Below are positions 35,732-42,741 of a stretch of DNA of 64,000 nucleotides, one piece after another. The notes under the pieces were generated by a model. The model made no database searches and was not told the origin of the DNA. It saw only the letters and a program-made list of their open reading frames with translations. Source of the DNA: Agromyces sp. SYSU T00194 (GTDB taxonomy: Bacteria > Actinomycetota > Actinomycetes > Actinomycetales > Microbacteriaceae); NCBI RefSeq assembly GCF_040496035.1, contig NZ_JBEPJZ010000001.1, positions 682,001 to 746,000 of the forward strand. Reading direction: 5' to 3'. Made by a program: the position numbers and the translations under genes. How positions within the stretch are numbered: the first letter of the stretch is position 1; each line of letters opens with the position of its first letter.

Positions 35732-35768
35732 ACGGGGCCCGGCGACCCTCAGGTCGCCGGGCCCGTCA
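35732..35768. terminator. Bidirectional terminator hairpin
   Basis: Left arm 35732-35748 and right arm 35753-35768 pair over 16 bp with a single bulged G and a CTCA loop (core CCCGGCGACC / GGTCGCCGGG). It lies between the convergent lipoprotein and hexapeptide genes and could serve both. Confidence 0.7.
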
Positions 35769-35785
35769 GGCTCGCGTCGCGCCGC

Positions 35786-36199
35786 TCAGGCGGCCAGCCC
35801 GTGCGCGCGCGCCCACGCGGCGGTGTCGACGGACGTGCCGTCGGGCACCACCACGTCGCGGTCGATGCGCGCACCGTTGGCGATCTTGACGTCGGCGCCC
35901 ACCTTCGCGTGCGCTCCCACGTCGACGCCGTGGCCGACGACGGTGCGGCGGCCGATGTGCACGTTCGCGCCGATGTTGACGCGCTCGCCCACGACGGCGT
36001 CGTGGTCGATCCAGCTGCCCGGACCGATCGAGGCGTTCCGCAGCACCTTCGCGCCCGGGTCGACGTATGCCGTGGGGTGCACGTACGCCGTCGCATCCAC
36101 CTTCGCGCCGGCAGCGACGAGGCCGCGGCCGTTCGCGTGCTTGCGGTACCGCAGGGTGACGCCGTGGTCGTCTTCGAACTCGACATAGGTCTTGCCCAT
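35786..36199 (-). CDS. Left-handed beta-helix (hexapeptide repeat) protein
   Basis: 137 aa. After a short N-terminal hairpin (KTYVEFEDDHGVTLRYR), residues about 30-120 are successive hexapeptide turns such as VHPTAY, VDPGAK, IGPGSW, VGERVN, IGANVH and VGADVK. The fold is that of gamma-carbonic anhydrases and acyltransferases, but the protein is short and lacks the acceptor domain and the usual three-His metal pattern, so the activity is open. GGAGGGCACC precedes the ATG. It is divergent from the ECF transporter operon. Confidence 0.75.
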   Translation of the reverse strand: MGKTYVEFEDDHGVTLRYRKHANGRGLVAAGAKVDATAYVHPTAYVDPGAKVLRNASIGPGSWIDHDAVVGERVNIGANVHIGRRTVVGHGVDVGAHAKVGADVKIANGARIDRDVVVPDGTSVDTAAWARAHGLAA

Positions 36200-36332
36200 G
36201 GTGCCCTCCCTTCACTACGCGGATCTCGGGTGATTCCACGCGTAGCACTGGTACAACACTGCGTCGCGAACGTGCATTCCCGCTGTGCGGCATCCGTGCA
36301 CCCGCTGAGTGCGCGGTCGGGGGCATCCACCG

Positions 36333-36361
36333 TTGGGTTCACCGCCGAGCGAGGTTAGGCT
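36333..36361 (+). promoter_or_regulatory. Promoter of the ECF transporter operon
   Basis: TTGGGT (36333-36338), a 17-bp spacer and TAGGCT (36356-36361). The -10 box lies inside the iron-box-like palindrome at 36350-36368, so a bound repressor would block RNA polymerase. The first gene starts at 36400. Confidence 0.6.
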
Positions 36362-36368
36362 GTCCTAA
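36350..36368. promoter_or_regulatory. DtxR/IdeR-like iron box
   Basis: The 19-mer ending AGGTTAGGCTGTCCTAA matches the actinobacterial DtxR/IdeR consensus TTAGGTTAGGCTAACCTAA at 15 of 19 positions, including the AGGTTAGGCT core and CCTAA. It overlaps the -10 box of the ECF operon. Iron-loaded DtxR or IdeR proteins repress such promoters. The match is by eye. Confidence 0.62.
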
Positions 36369-36399
36369 GCTGCAACCCACTCCCCACCGACGCGAGCCC

Positions 36400-38166
36400 A
36401 TGACACAGACGCCCCTGCTGCACCTCGACCGCGTGTCCATCCGGCACGACGGCGCCGCGCGTCCCACCCCGGAGCACGTCTCGTTCGACGTCTCGCCGGG
36501 CGAGGTCGTGCTGCTGCTGGGGCCGAGCGGATGCGGCAAGTCGACGCTCGCCCTCGCGCTCGACGGGCTCGTGCCGCACGCCGTGCCGGCGACCCTCGAG
36601 GGCACGGTGCGCGTGGCGGGGCTCGACACGGCGGAGCATCCGGTGGGCGAGCTCAGCGCGCACGTCGCGATGGTCTTCCAGGACCCCGACGCCCAGGTCG
36701 TGACCGGCACGCTGCTCGACGAGGTCTGCTTCGGTCCGGAGAACCAGCTGCTCCCCGCCGACGAGGTGCTCGCCCGCGGCGAGCGGGCGCTGCGTCGCGT
36801 GGGGCTCTGGGAGCGCCGCAGCGAGAACCCCGACCGGCTCTCCGGCGGCGGACGGCAGCGCCTCGCGATCGCCTGCGCGCTCGCGATGGCGAGCCCGGTG
36901 CTCGTGCTCGACGAGCCGACCGCGAACCTCGACCCGGCGGGCATCGACGAGGTGTACGCCGTGCTGCGCGAGCTCGCCCGCGACGACCGCCACGCGATCG
37001 TGCTCGTGGAGCACAACCTCGACCAGGCCATCGACCTGGTCGACCGGGTCGTGGTGCTCGACGGCGCGGGGCACGTCGTGGTCGACGGCCCGGCGCGCAC
37101 GGTGCTCGCCGGACGCGCCCGGGAGCTGCTCGACCACGGCGTGTGGCTGCCGGTGTCGACCCTCGCCGCGCTGCGCCTCGTCGACGCGGGCGTGGCGATC
37201 GACCCGCTGCCGCTCACTCCGACCGAGCTGGCCGCGGCGCTGGACGCGGTGCCCGAGCTGCCCGCGCCGATGACGGATGCCGCGCCGGTGCGCGCCTCCG
37301 CACTCGACCCGCGCCCGCAGGTGCGCCTGCGCGCCGGCTCCCCGGGGCCGGCGATCCGCGCCCGCGGGCTCGACGTGCGTCGCGGCGGCAGGCGCGGCCC
37401 GGTGGTCGTGCGCGACGTGTCGCTCGACGTCGAACGCGGCGAGTTCCTCGCGATCGTCGGCACGAACGGCGCCGGCAAGACGTCGCTGCTGCAGGCGCTG
37501 GCGGGCGTCGTCGTGCCGCCGGCGGGCGCCGTCGACGTGCTCGGCCTCGACCCGGCGCGCACCGACGCGCGCACCCTCGCCCGCAGCATCGGCTTCGTGT
37601 TCCAGAACCCCGAGCACCAGTTCCTCGCCCACACGGTCGCAGACGAGCTCGACCACGGCCTGCGCGTGCAGGGCGTGCCAGAGGCGGAGCGGGCGCCTCG
37701 GGTCGACGAGATGCTCGCGCGGTTCGGCCTGTCGGACCTCCGCGACCAGCATCCGTTCCTGCTCTCCGGCGGGCAGAAGCGCCGCCTCTCGGTGGGCACC
37801 GCGCTCATCGCGGGCGCACCGGTGCTCGCGCTCGACGAGCCGACCTTCGGGCAGGACCGCGAGCGGGCGGCCGAGCTGCTCGGCATGCTCGCCGACCTGA
37901 ACGCCGCCGGCACGACCGTGATCGTCGTCACCCACGACCTGCAGCTCGTCGCCGACTACGCCACCCGCGTCGCCGTCATGCGCGACGGCCGCGTGATCGG
38001 GCACGGACCGACGGGCGACGTGCTCGCGGGGCCCCTCATCGACGAGGCCGGCCTGCGGCACCCCCCGCTCGCTCGGGCGACGCGGGCGCTGACCCGACAC
38101 CCGGAGTGGCACGGCGTGAGCCGCATCGCCCAGCTCCCGGTGGCGGTACCGGGGGCGACGCGATGA
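36400..38166 (+). CDS. ECF transporter ATPase, two fused ABC domains
   Basis: 588 aa with two complete ATPase domains, equivalent to EcfA1-EcfA2 or the YkoD layout. Domain 1: Walker A LGPSGCGKST (about 40-49), signature LSGGGRQR, DEPTANLD. Domain 2: Walker A GTNGAGKTS (about 353-361), signature LSGGQKRR, DEPTFGQD. It powers import by an EcfT-S component complex. The next gene overlaps its stop by 4 bp. The promoter carries an iron-box-like palindrome, so iron-dependent expression is likely. Confidence 0.9.
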   Translation: MTQTPLLHLDRVSIRHDGAARPTPEHVSFDVSPGEVVLLLGPSGCGKSTLALALDGLVPHAVPATLEGTVRVAGLDTAEHPVGELSAHVAMVFQDPDAQVVTGTLLDEVCFGPENQLLPADEVLARGERALRRVGLWERRSENPDRLSGGGRQRLAIACALAMASPVLVLDEPTANLDPAGIDEVYAVLRELARDDRHAIVLVEHNLDQAIDLVDRVVVLDGAGHVVVDGPARTVLAGRARELLDHGVWLPVSTLAALRLVDAGVAIDPLPLTPTELAAALDAVPELPAPMTDAAPVRASALDPRPQVRLRAGSPGPAIRARGLDVRRGGRRGPVVVRDVSLDVERGEFLAIVGTNGAGKTSLLQALAGVVVPPAGAVDVLGLDPARTDARTLARSIGFVFQNPEHQFLAHTVADELDHGLRVQGVPEAERAPRVDEMLARFGLSDLRDQHPFLLSGGQKRRLSVGTALIAGAPVLALDEPTFGQDRERAAELLGMLADLNAAGTTVIVVTHDLQLVADYATRVAVMRDGRVIGHGPTGDVLAGPLIDEAGLRHPPLARATRALTRHPEWHGVSRIAQLPVAVPGATR

Positions 38167-39110
38167 GCGCCACCGCCGCACCGGGCGCGGCCCCGGGCCA
38201 CGACGACGGCCTCGGCACCGCGACCGCCGGCCGGCGCGGGCGCGGCGAGGGCGTGCGCCTCGACCCGTTCGCGCCGCCGCCGCCCGCACCCCCGTGGCGG
38301 TTCCTGCACCACCTGAACCCGCTCGCGAAGGTCGCCGCCCCGCTGCCCGTGATGCTGCTGCTGATCTTCACGCGCGGCATCGCCATTCCGCTCGCGTTCA
38401 TCGCGCTCGTCGTGCTGCTGCTGCTCGTGGGCGCGCGCCTCGGCGGGCGCCTCGTCGCCGCGCTGCTCGTCGGCCTGCCCGTCGTGATCGCCCTCATGGG
38501 TGTGAGCTTCGGGCTCTGGGTGGACGCGTCGCGGGTGGACCAGGCCTCGCCCGCGGCATCCGTCGTGCTGCTCGAGATCGGCGACTGGCGGTTCACGCTC
38601 GCCGCCTACCTGGTCGGCCTCGCCACGGCGCTGCGCATCGCGGGCCTGCTCGCGCTCGCACTGCTCTCGGGCCTCACGACCACCGGGCCCGAGCTCGTGC
38701 GTGCGATGGTGCAGCAGCTGCGCGTGCCCTACCGCATCGGCTACACGGCGCTCGCGGCCTTCCGGTTCGTGCCGCGGTTCGGGCACGAGCTCGAGGTGAT
38801 CCGGCAGGCCCATCGGGTGCGCGGCACGGATGCCGGCCGCGGGCCGGTCGCGGCCGTGCGCCGCACGGTCGGCTACGCCGTGCCCCTGCTGGCGAGCGCC
38901 ATCCGCCACGCCGAGCGCGTCGCCCTTGCCATGGACGCCCGCGCCTTCGGCGCCCACGCGACCCGCACCGAGCGCCACCTCGTGCCGTGGCGCGCCCGCG
39001 ACACCGTGTTCGTGCTCGCGTTCTGGGCGGTCGCCGTCGCCCTGTACTGGTGGGGCATCTCGTCGGGGCTCGGCACGCTCACGCCGAGCCGATCCGAGAT
39101 CACCGCCTGA
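38163..39110 (+). CDS. ECF transporter transmembrane protein EcfT
   Basis: 315 aa. A Pro/Gly-rich N-terminus of about 45 residues leads to NPLAKVAAPL, the usual EcfT entry, and about five to six membrane segments. The long coupling helices end in MDARAFGAHATRT (near residue 258), which carries the Ala-Arg-Gly-type motif that docks on the ATPase. Start chosen from the ATGA overlap with the ATPase gene. It should bridge the fused ATPase and the S component encoded 65 bp downstream. Confidence 0.9.
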   Translation: MSATAAPGAAPGHDDGLGTATAGRRGRGEGVRLDPFAPPPPAPPWRFLHHLNPLAKVAAPLPVMLLLIFTRGIAIPLAFIALVVLLLLVGARLGGRLVAALLVGLPVVIALMGVSFGLWVDASRVDQASPAASVVLLEIGDWRFTLAAYLVGLATALRIAGLLALALLSGLTTTGPELVRAMVQQLRVPYRIGYTALAAFRFVPRFGHELEVIRQAHRVRGTDAGRGPVAAVRRTVGYAVPLLASAIRHAERVALAMDARAFGAHATRTERHLVPWRARDTVFVLAFWAVAVALYWWGISSGLGTLTPSRSEITA

Positions 39111-39175
39111 GGCGCACCGCCCGTCCGACCGCCGACCCCGTCCCCGTCCCCGACCCGATTCCCCCGAGGAGACCC

Positions 39176-39760
39176 ATGCGCTTCACGACCCGACTGCTGA
39201 TGACCTGCGCCGCGATCGGCGCCGCCGGCGGCCTGCTGCTCATCCCGGTGAACAACGCCGCCGCCGCGCTCGCGAAGGTGGTGCCGCTCGCGTACGCCGC
39301 CGGCGTCGGCCTCTACCTGCTGCCGTTCGTGATCGCGCTCGCGCTGCTGCGGCGCCCGGGCGTGGGCGTGCTCACCGCGCTCATCGCGGGACTCGTCAAC
39401 GTGCCGTTCACGCCGTACGGGTTCTCGGCCGTGGTGACGTGCGTCATGATCGGCGTCGCGCTCGAGATCCCGTTCCTGCTCAGCCTGTACCGCTACTGGC
39501 GGCCGTGGGTCTTCTACGTCGGGGCGGGCGCGTTCGCCGCGCTCTACTCGACGGTGTCGCTGCGCAGCCTCGGCGTGATCGACTTCGCGCCGGCGGTGCA
39601 GGTCGTCTTCGTCGCCCTGCTCGTGGCGAGCGCCGTCGCCGGCACCTGGCTCGGGCGCCTCATCGCCGGCCGACTCGAGCGCACCGGCGTCGTGCGCGGA
39701 CTCGCGCGGCCCGCGCCGCAGCGCACGCCGGTCGAGGCGTCCGTGGACGCCACCGCCTGA
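39176..39760 (+). CDS. ECF transporter S component (YkoE-like)
   Basis: 194 aa, about six hydrophobic segments, GAGGAG ribosome site before ATG 39176. The N-terminus RFTTRLLMTCAAIGAAGGLL and the middle (GVGLYLLPFVIALALLRRPG) resemble YkoE-type S components, which bind a small substrate in the membrane. YkoE relatives are linked to thiamine precursors, but no thiamine riboswitch is present and the promoter bears an iron box, so an iron-related ligand such as heme or a siderophore is possible. The last 25 residues are polar. Confidence 0.8.
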   Translation: MRFTTRLLMTCAAIGAAGGLLLIPVNNAAAALAKVVPLAYAAGVGLYLLPFVIALALLRRPGVGVLTALIAGLVNVPFTPYGFSAVVTCVMIGVALEIPFLLSLYRYWRPWVFYVGAGAFAALYSTVSLRSLGVIDFAPAVQVVFVALLVASAVAGTWLGRLIAGRLERTGVVRGLARPAPQRTPVEASVDATA

Positions 39761-39796
39761 CCCGGCCGGACTCGCCCACGCGACACCCCGACGCGA

Positions 39797-39830
39797 AGAG
39801 CCGCCCACCCCCTGCGGGATGGGCGGCTCT
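39797..39830. terminator. Bidirectional terminator hairpin
   Basis: AGAGCCGCCCA (39797-39807) and TGGGCGGCTCT (39820-39830) form an 11-bp perfect stem with a 12-nt loop whose CCC and GGG can extend it. It lies between the convergent ECF and FKBP genes and may serve both. Confidence 0.72.
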
Positions 39831-39848
39831 CGCGCATGTGCCGTCGGG

Positions 39849-40802
39849 TCAGCCCGCGGCGGCCGCGGTGTCCTCGATCTCGATGAGGAACACGAGGGTC
39901 TGGCCGGAGAGCTCCTGGCCCGCGCCCTCCTCGCCGTACGCGTAGCGCGGCGGGATCGAGACGATCAGCTGCGTGCCGACGGTCTGGCCGACGAGCGCCG
40001 CGCCGAAGCCCTCGATGACGCCCGCGGTGCTGAAGCTGATCGGGTCGCCGCCGTAGCTCTGGTCGAAGATCTCGCCCGTGTCCCAGCTGATGCCCTGGTA
40101 CTGCACGGTGACGGTGTCGCCCCCGGCGACCTCCGCACCGTCGCCCTCCTCGAGCACGGCGACGAGCAGGTCGTCGGACGGGTCGGTGTCGGGCAGCGTG
40201 ACGGTCGGCAGGCCGGCGTCGTCGAAGGTGACGTCGGGCACGTCCTCGGTCCAGTCCTGCGGCACGGCCGGCTCGATGCGGTCGACCAGGTCGGACACGA
40301 TGACCACGGTCTCGCCGCCGGCGATGCCGATGTCGGCGTTGCCCTCGTCGCCGAACAGCTCGGCGGCCGGCGCGATGGTCACGGTGCGGGTGCCGACGGG
40401 CAGGCAGTCGATGCCGGCGAGGAACGCCGGGAAGATGGTCTCGTCGGCGACGGTGAGCGTGGCCTCCTGCGAGAACGCGAGGTCGCCGGTGGTGCCCGAG
40501 AACACGCTGATCTGCGCGGTCACGGCGTCCCCGGCCTCCGTGGCGTCGCCGTCGCCCTCCGTGACGACGGTGCGCTGCAGGTCGTCGGCCTCGAGCGGCA
40601 CGTCGAACGTGGCGGTCGGCTCCACGCCGAAGTCGCCCGAGACCTCGACCGAGTCGCTCTCGGCGCCGGAGGCGACCTCGAGGCAGGCGCCCGCCTCGGT
40701 CGTGGCGTCGGGCTCGTCCGGGGTCGAGGCGCACCCGGCGAGCAGCAGGGCGGATGCGGAGAGCAGTGCGATGGGCGCGGCACGGCGCAGGGTGCGATGC
40801 AT
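39849..40802 (-). CDS. FKBP-type peptidyl-prolyl isomerase lipoprotein, tandem FKBP
   Basis: 317 aa. Signal peptide with lipobox SALLLAGCAS (Cys at about residue 24), so it is anchored on the outer face. Two FKBP-like modules follow: a diverged one at about 75-175 (VFSGTTGDLAFSQ, FPAFLAGIDCLPVGTRTV) and a well-conserved one at about 215-315 (VTVQYQGISWDTGEIFDQSY, GVIEGFGAALVGQTVGTQ, SIPPRYAYGEEG). The second should be the active prolyl isomerase or chaperone for exported proteins; the first may only bind clients. No partner gene is adjacent. Confidence 0.88.
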   Translation of the reverse strand: MHRTLRRAAPIALLSASALLLAGCASTPDEPDATTEAGACLEVASGAESDSVEVSGDFGVEPTATFDVPLEADDLQRTVVTEGDGDATEAGDAVTAQISVFSGTTGDLAFSQEATLTVADETIFPAFLAGIDCLPVGTRTVTIAPAAELFGDEGNADIGIAGGETVVIVSDLVDRIEPAVPQDWTEDVPDVTFDDAGLPTVTLPDTDPSDDLLVAVLEEGDGAEVAGGDTVTVQYQGISWDTGEIFDQSYGGDPISFSTAGVIEGFGAALVGQTVGTQLIVSIPPRYAYGEEGAGQELSGQTLVFLIEIEDTAAAAG

Positions 40803-40897
40803 GGAGGTGCGTCTCGTTTCGTCGTGGGTGTGCGTCCAGTCTGGCCCTTCACGCTTTCAATTGCCTGAATCGGTGCGCCCGGGGTGAGAATGGGCGC

Positions 40898-41719
40898 ATG
40901 GGGGAAGTGGCGACGACGCCCGCGTACGCCGATGCGTTCGCCGATGCGGCGGCCGACTTCGGGGTGCTCGGGGCACAGCTGTGGGAGCCGGTCTCGGCCG
41001 CGACGATCGCACGGTCGCGGCCGCAGCCGGGCGAGCGCGTGCTCGACGCGTGCTGCGGCGACGGGGCCTCCGCGATCCCGACCGCCGAGCTCGTCGGCGA
41101 GGAGGGCCGGGTCGACGCCGTCGATCGCATGCAGGCGATGATCGACCGGCTGCGCGAGCGCGCCGGGTCGGCGCTGCCGCAGCTGCACGCGCACGTGGGC
41201 GACGCGCTCGAGTGGTCCGAGGGCGACTACGACCTCGTGCAGTGCGTGCTCGGCGTGTTCTTCTTCGACGACCCGCGCGCCGGGGCGGAGCACCTGGTCG
41301 GGCTCGCGCGGCCGGGCGGGCGGGTCGCGTTCACGATCTGGGCGCCCGGCGCGATCGAGCCGCTCGCGGTCGCGCTCGTCGACGCGCTGCGCCCGCTGCG
41401 GCCGCAGCTCGACGACGTCGACCCGACCGAGGTCTCGCCCGTCATGCGCTCCGCGTCCAACCCCGGGGCCCTGGCGGTGTGGATGGGGGGCCTGGGCCTC
41501 GAGCAGGTGCGCGCGGACGCCGTGCCGCGCACCCTCGAGGTCACGCCCGAGCTCGCCTGGGGCCTCGCCCGCGGCACCGGCATGCGGGCGCTGTTCGGCG
41601 ACCTCGGTCCCCGGAAGGTCGATGAGGTGCGCACCGCCTACCTCGACCTGCTCGCCGAGCGCGGGATCGACCGACTCGACGCCGGCACCCTCATCGGCGT
41701 GGGGCGTCGTCCCCGGTAG
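40898..41719 (+). CDS. SAM-dependent methyltransferase
   Basis: 273 aa class-I methyltransferase. Motif I is RVLDACCGDGASAI (about residues 48-61), the acidic SAM-binding residue lies in DAVDRMQAMI, and motif II/post-I sits in DYDLVQCVLGVFFFDDP. The C-terminal part (ARPGGRVAFTIWAPG) is the ubiquinone/menaquinone-type methyltransferase 11 subfamily. The methyl acceptor is unknown. A GAGAAT hexamer 7 bases before the ATG may be a -10 box, so the mRNA may be leaderless. It converges on the sulfurtransferase gene with 3 bp between stops. Confidence 0.83.
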   Translation: MGEVATTPAYADAFADAAADFGVLGAQLWEPVSAATIARSRPQPGERVLDACCGDGASAIPTAELVGEEGRVDAVDRMQAMIDRLRERAGSALPQLHAHVGDALEWSEGDYDLVQCVLGVFFFDDPRAGAEHLVGLARPGGRVAFTIWAPGAIEPLAVALVDALRPLRPQLDDVDPTEVSPVMRSASNPGALAVWMGGLGLEQVRADAVPRTLEVTPELAWGLARGTGMRALFGDLGPRKVDEVRTAYLDLLAERGIDRLDAGTLIGVGRRPR

Positions 41720-41722
41720 TCC

Positions 41723-42574
41723 TCAGGCCCGGTCGCCGGTGCCGTCGCGGGTCGCCACGGGCCGGCCGGGCGTGTTCGCCCACTGGCTCCATGAGCCGGG
41801 GTAGAGGGCGGCGTCGAACCCGGCGATCGCGAGCGCCGCGACCACGTGCGACGCGGTGACGCCCGAGCCGCAGTACGCCGCCACCGGGCGCCCGGGCTCG
41901 ACCCCGAGCGCCGCATAGCGGTCGCGCAGCGCGGCGGCCGGCAGGAAGCGGCCGTCGGCGTCGAGGTTCCCGGCGGTGGGGGCGGATGCCGCGCCGGGAA
42001 TGTGTCCCGCCAGCGGATCGACGGGCTCCACCTCACCGCGGTAGCGCTCGGCGGCTCGCGCGTCGAGGAGCACGCCGCCCCGGGGCATCCGCTCGGCCCC
42101 GTCGATGTCGACGACCGGCAGGTGACCGAACCGCGCGGTCGCGTCGCCCGGCACGGGTTCGGCCCAGCCGTGCTCCAGTGGCAGCCCGGCCCCGGTCCAG
42201 GCGGCGAGGCCGCCGTCGAGCAGGCGCACGTCCGCCACCCCCGCGTGCCGCAGCAGCCACCAGGCGCGCGCGGCGGACTGTCCGCCGAGGTCGTCGTAGG
42301 CCACCACCGCCGCACCCGGCCGGATGCCCCAGCGCCGCATCGACGCCGTGAACGCGTCCTCGTCCGGCAGCGGGTGGCGACCGTCGGCGGGCGCATGGTC
42401 GGCACGGGCGAGCTCGGTCTCGAGGTCGACGAACACCGCGCCGGGCACGTGGCCCGCGCGGTACGCCGGCCGGCCGTCGGGCTCGGCCAGGCTCCAGCGC
42501 ACGTCGAGCACCACGGGCGGCGCGGCACCGGCGAGCGCGTCGGCGAGCGACTCGGGCGTGATCAGGACGTCCAT
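41723..42574 (-). CDS. sseA: Thiosulfate/3-mercaptopyruvate sulfurtransferase, two rhodanese domains
   Basis: 283 aa. Two rhodanese domains: residues about 1-130 (LDVRWSLAEPDGRPAYRAGHVPGA) and 150-275 (LLDARAAERYRGEVEPVDPLAGHIPGA). The second holds the active-site loop YCGSGVTA with the catalytic Cys near residue 235; the sequence after the Cys (GSG) is closer to mercaptopyruvate sulfurtransferases (CGSGVTA) than to classical rhodaneses (CRKGVT). It should transfer sulfane sulfur from 3-mercaptopyruvate or thiosulfate to thiols or cyanide. Divergent from the Mrp operon. Confidence 0.87.
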   Translation of the reverse strand: MDVLITPESLADALAGAAPPVVLDVRWSLAEPDGRPAYRAGHVPGAVFVDLETELARADHAPADGRHPLPDEDAFTASMRRWGIRPGAAVVAYDDLGGQSAARAWWLLRHAGVADVRLLDGGLAAWTGAGLPLEHGWAEPVPGDATARFGHLPVVDIDGAERMPRGGVLLDARAAERYRGEVEPVDPLAGHIPGAASAPTAGNLDADGRFLPAAALRDRYAALGVEPGRPVAAYCGSGVTASHVVAALAIAGFDAALYPGSWSQWANTPGRPVATRDGTGDRA

Positions 42575-42741
42575 GCCCCCATGCTCGCATCCGCGCCGAC
42601 CCGTCGAGATCGCACGGGCACGCGAGGCCGCACGGGCCGTCGCGACCCCGACGGGCCGTAGCGCATGCGGCTGGCCGAATGCACCGACCCCGCTCCGAGC
42701 CCGCCCGGTAGGCTGGATGCCCGCGACCGGGGGGAGGCCAG

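Noticed and set aside
36200..36399. Thiamine riboswitch upstream of the YkoE-like ECF operon
   Set aside because: The spacer is too short between promoter and start (under 40 nt) and lacks the conserved thi-box segments.
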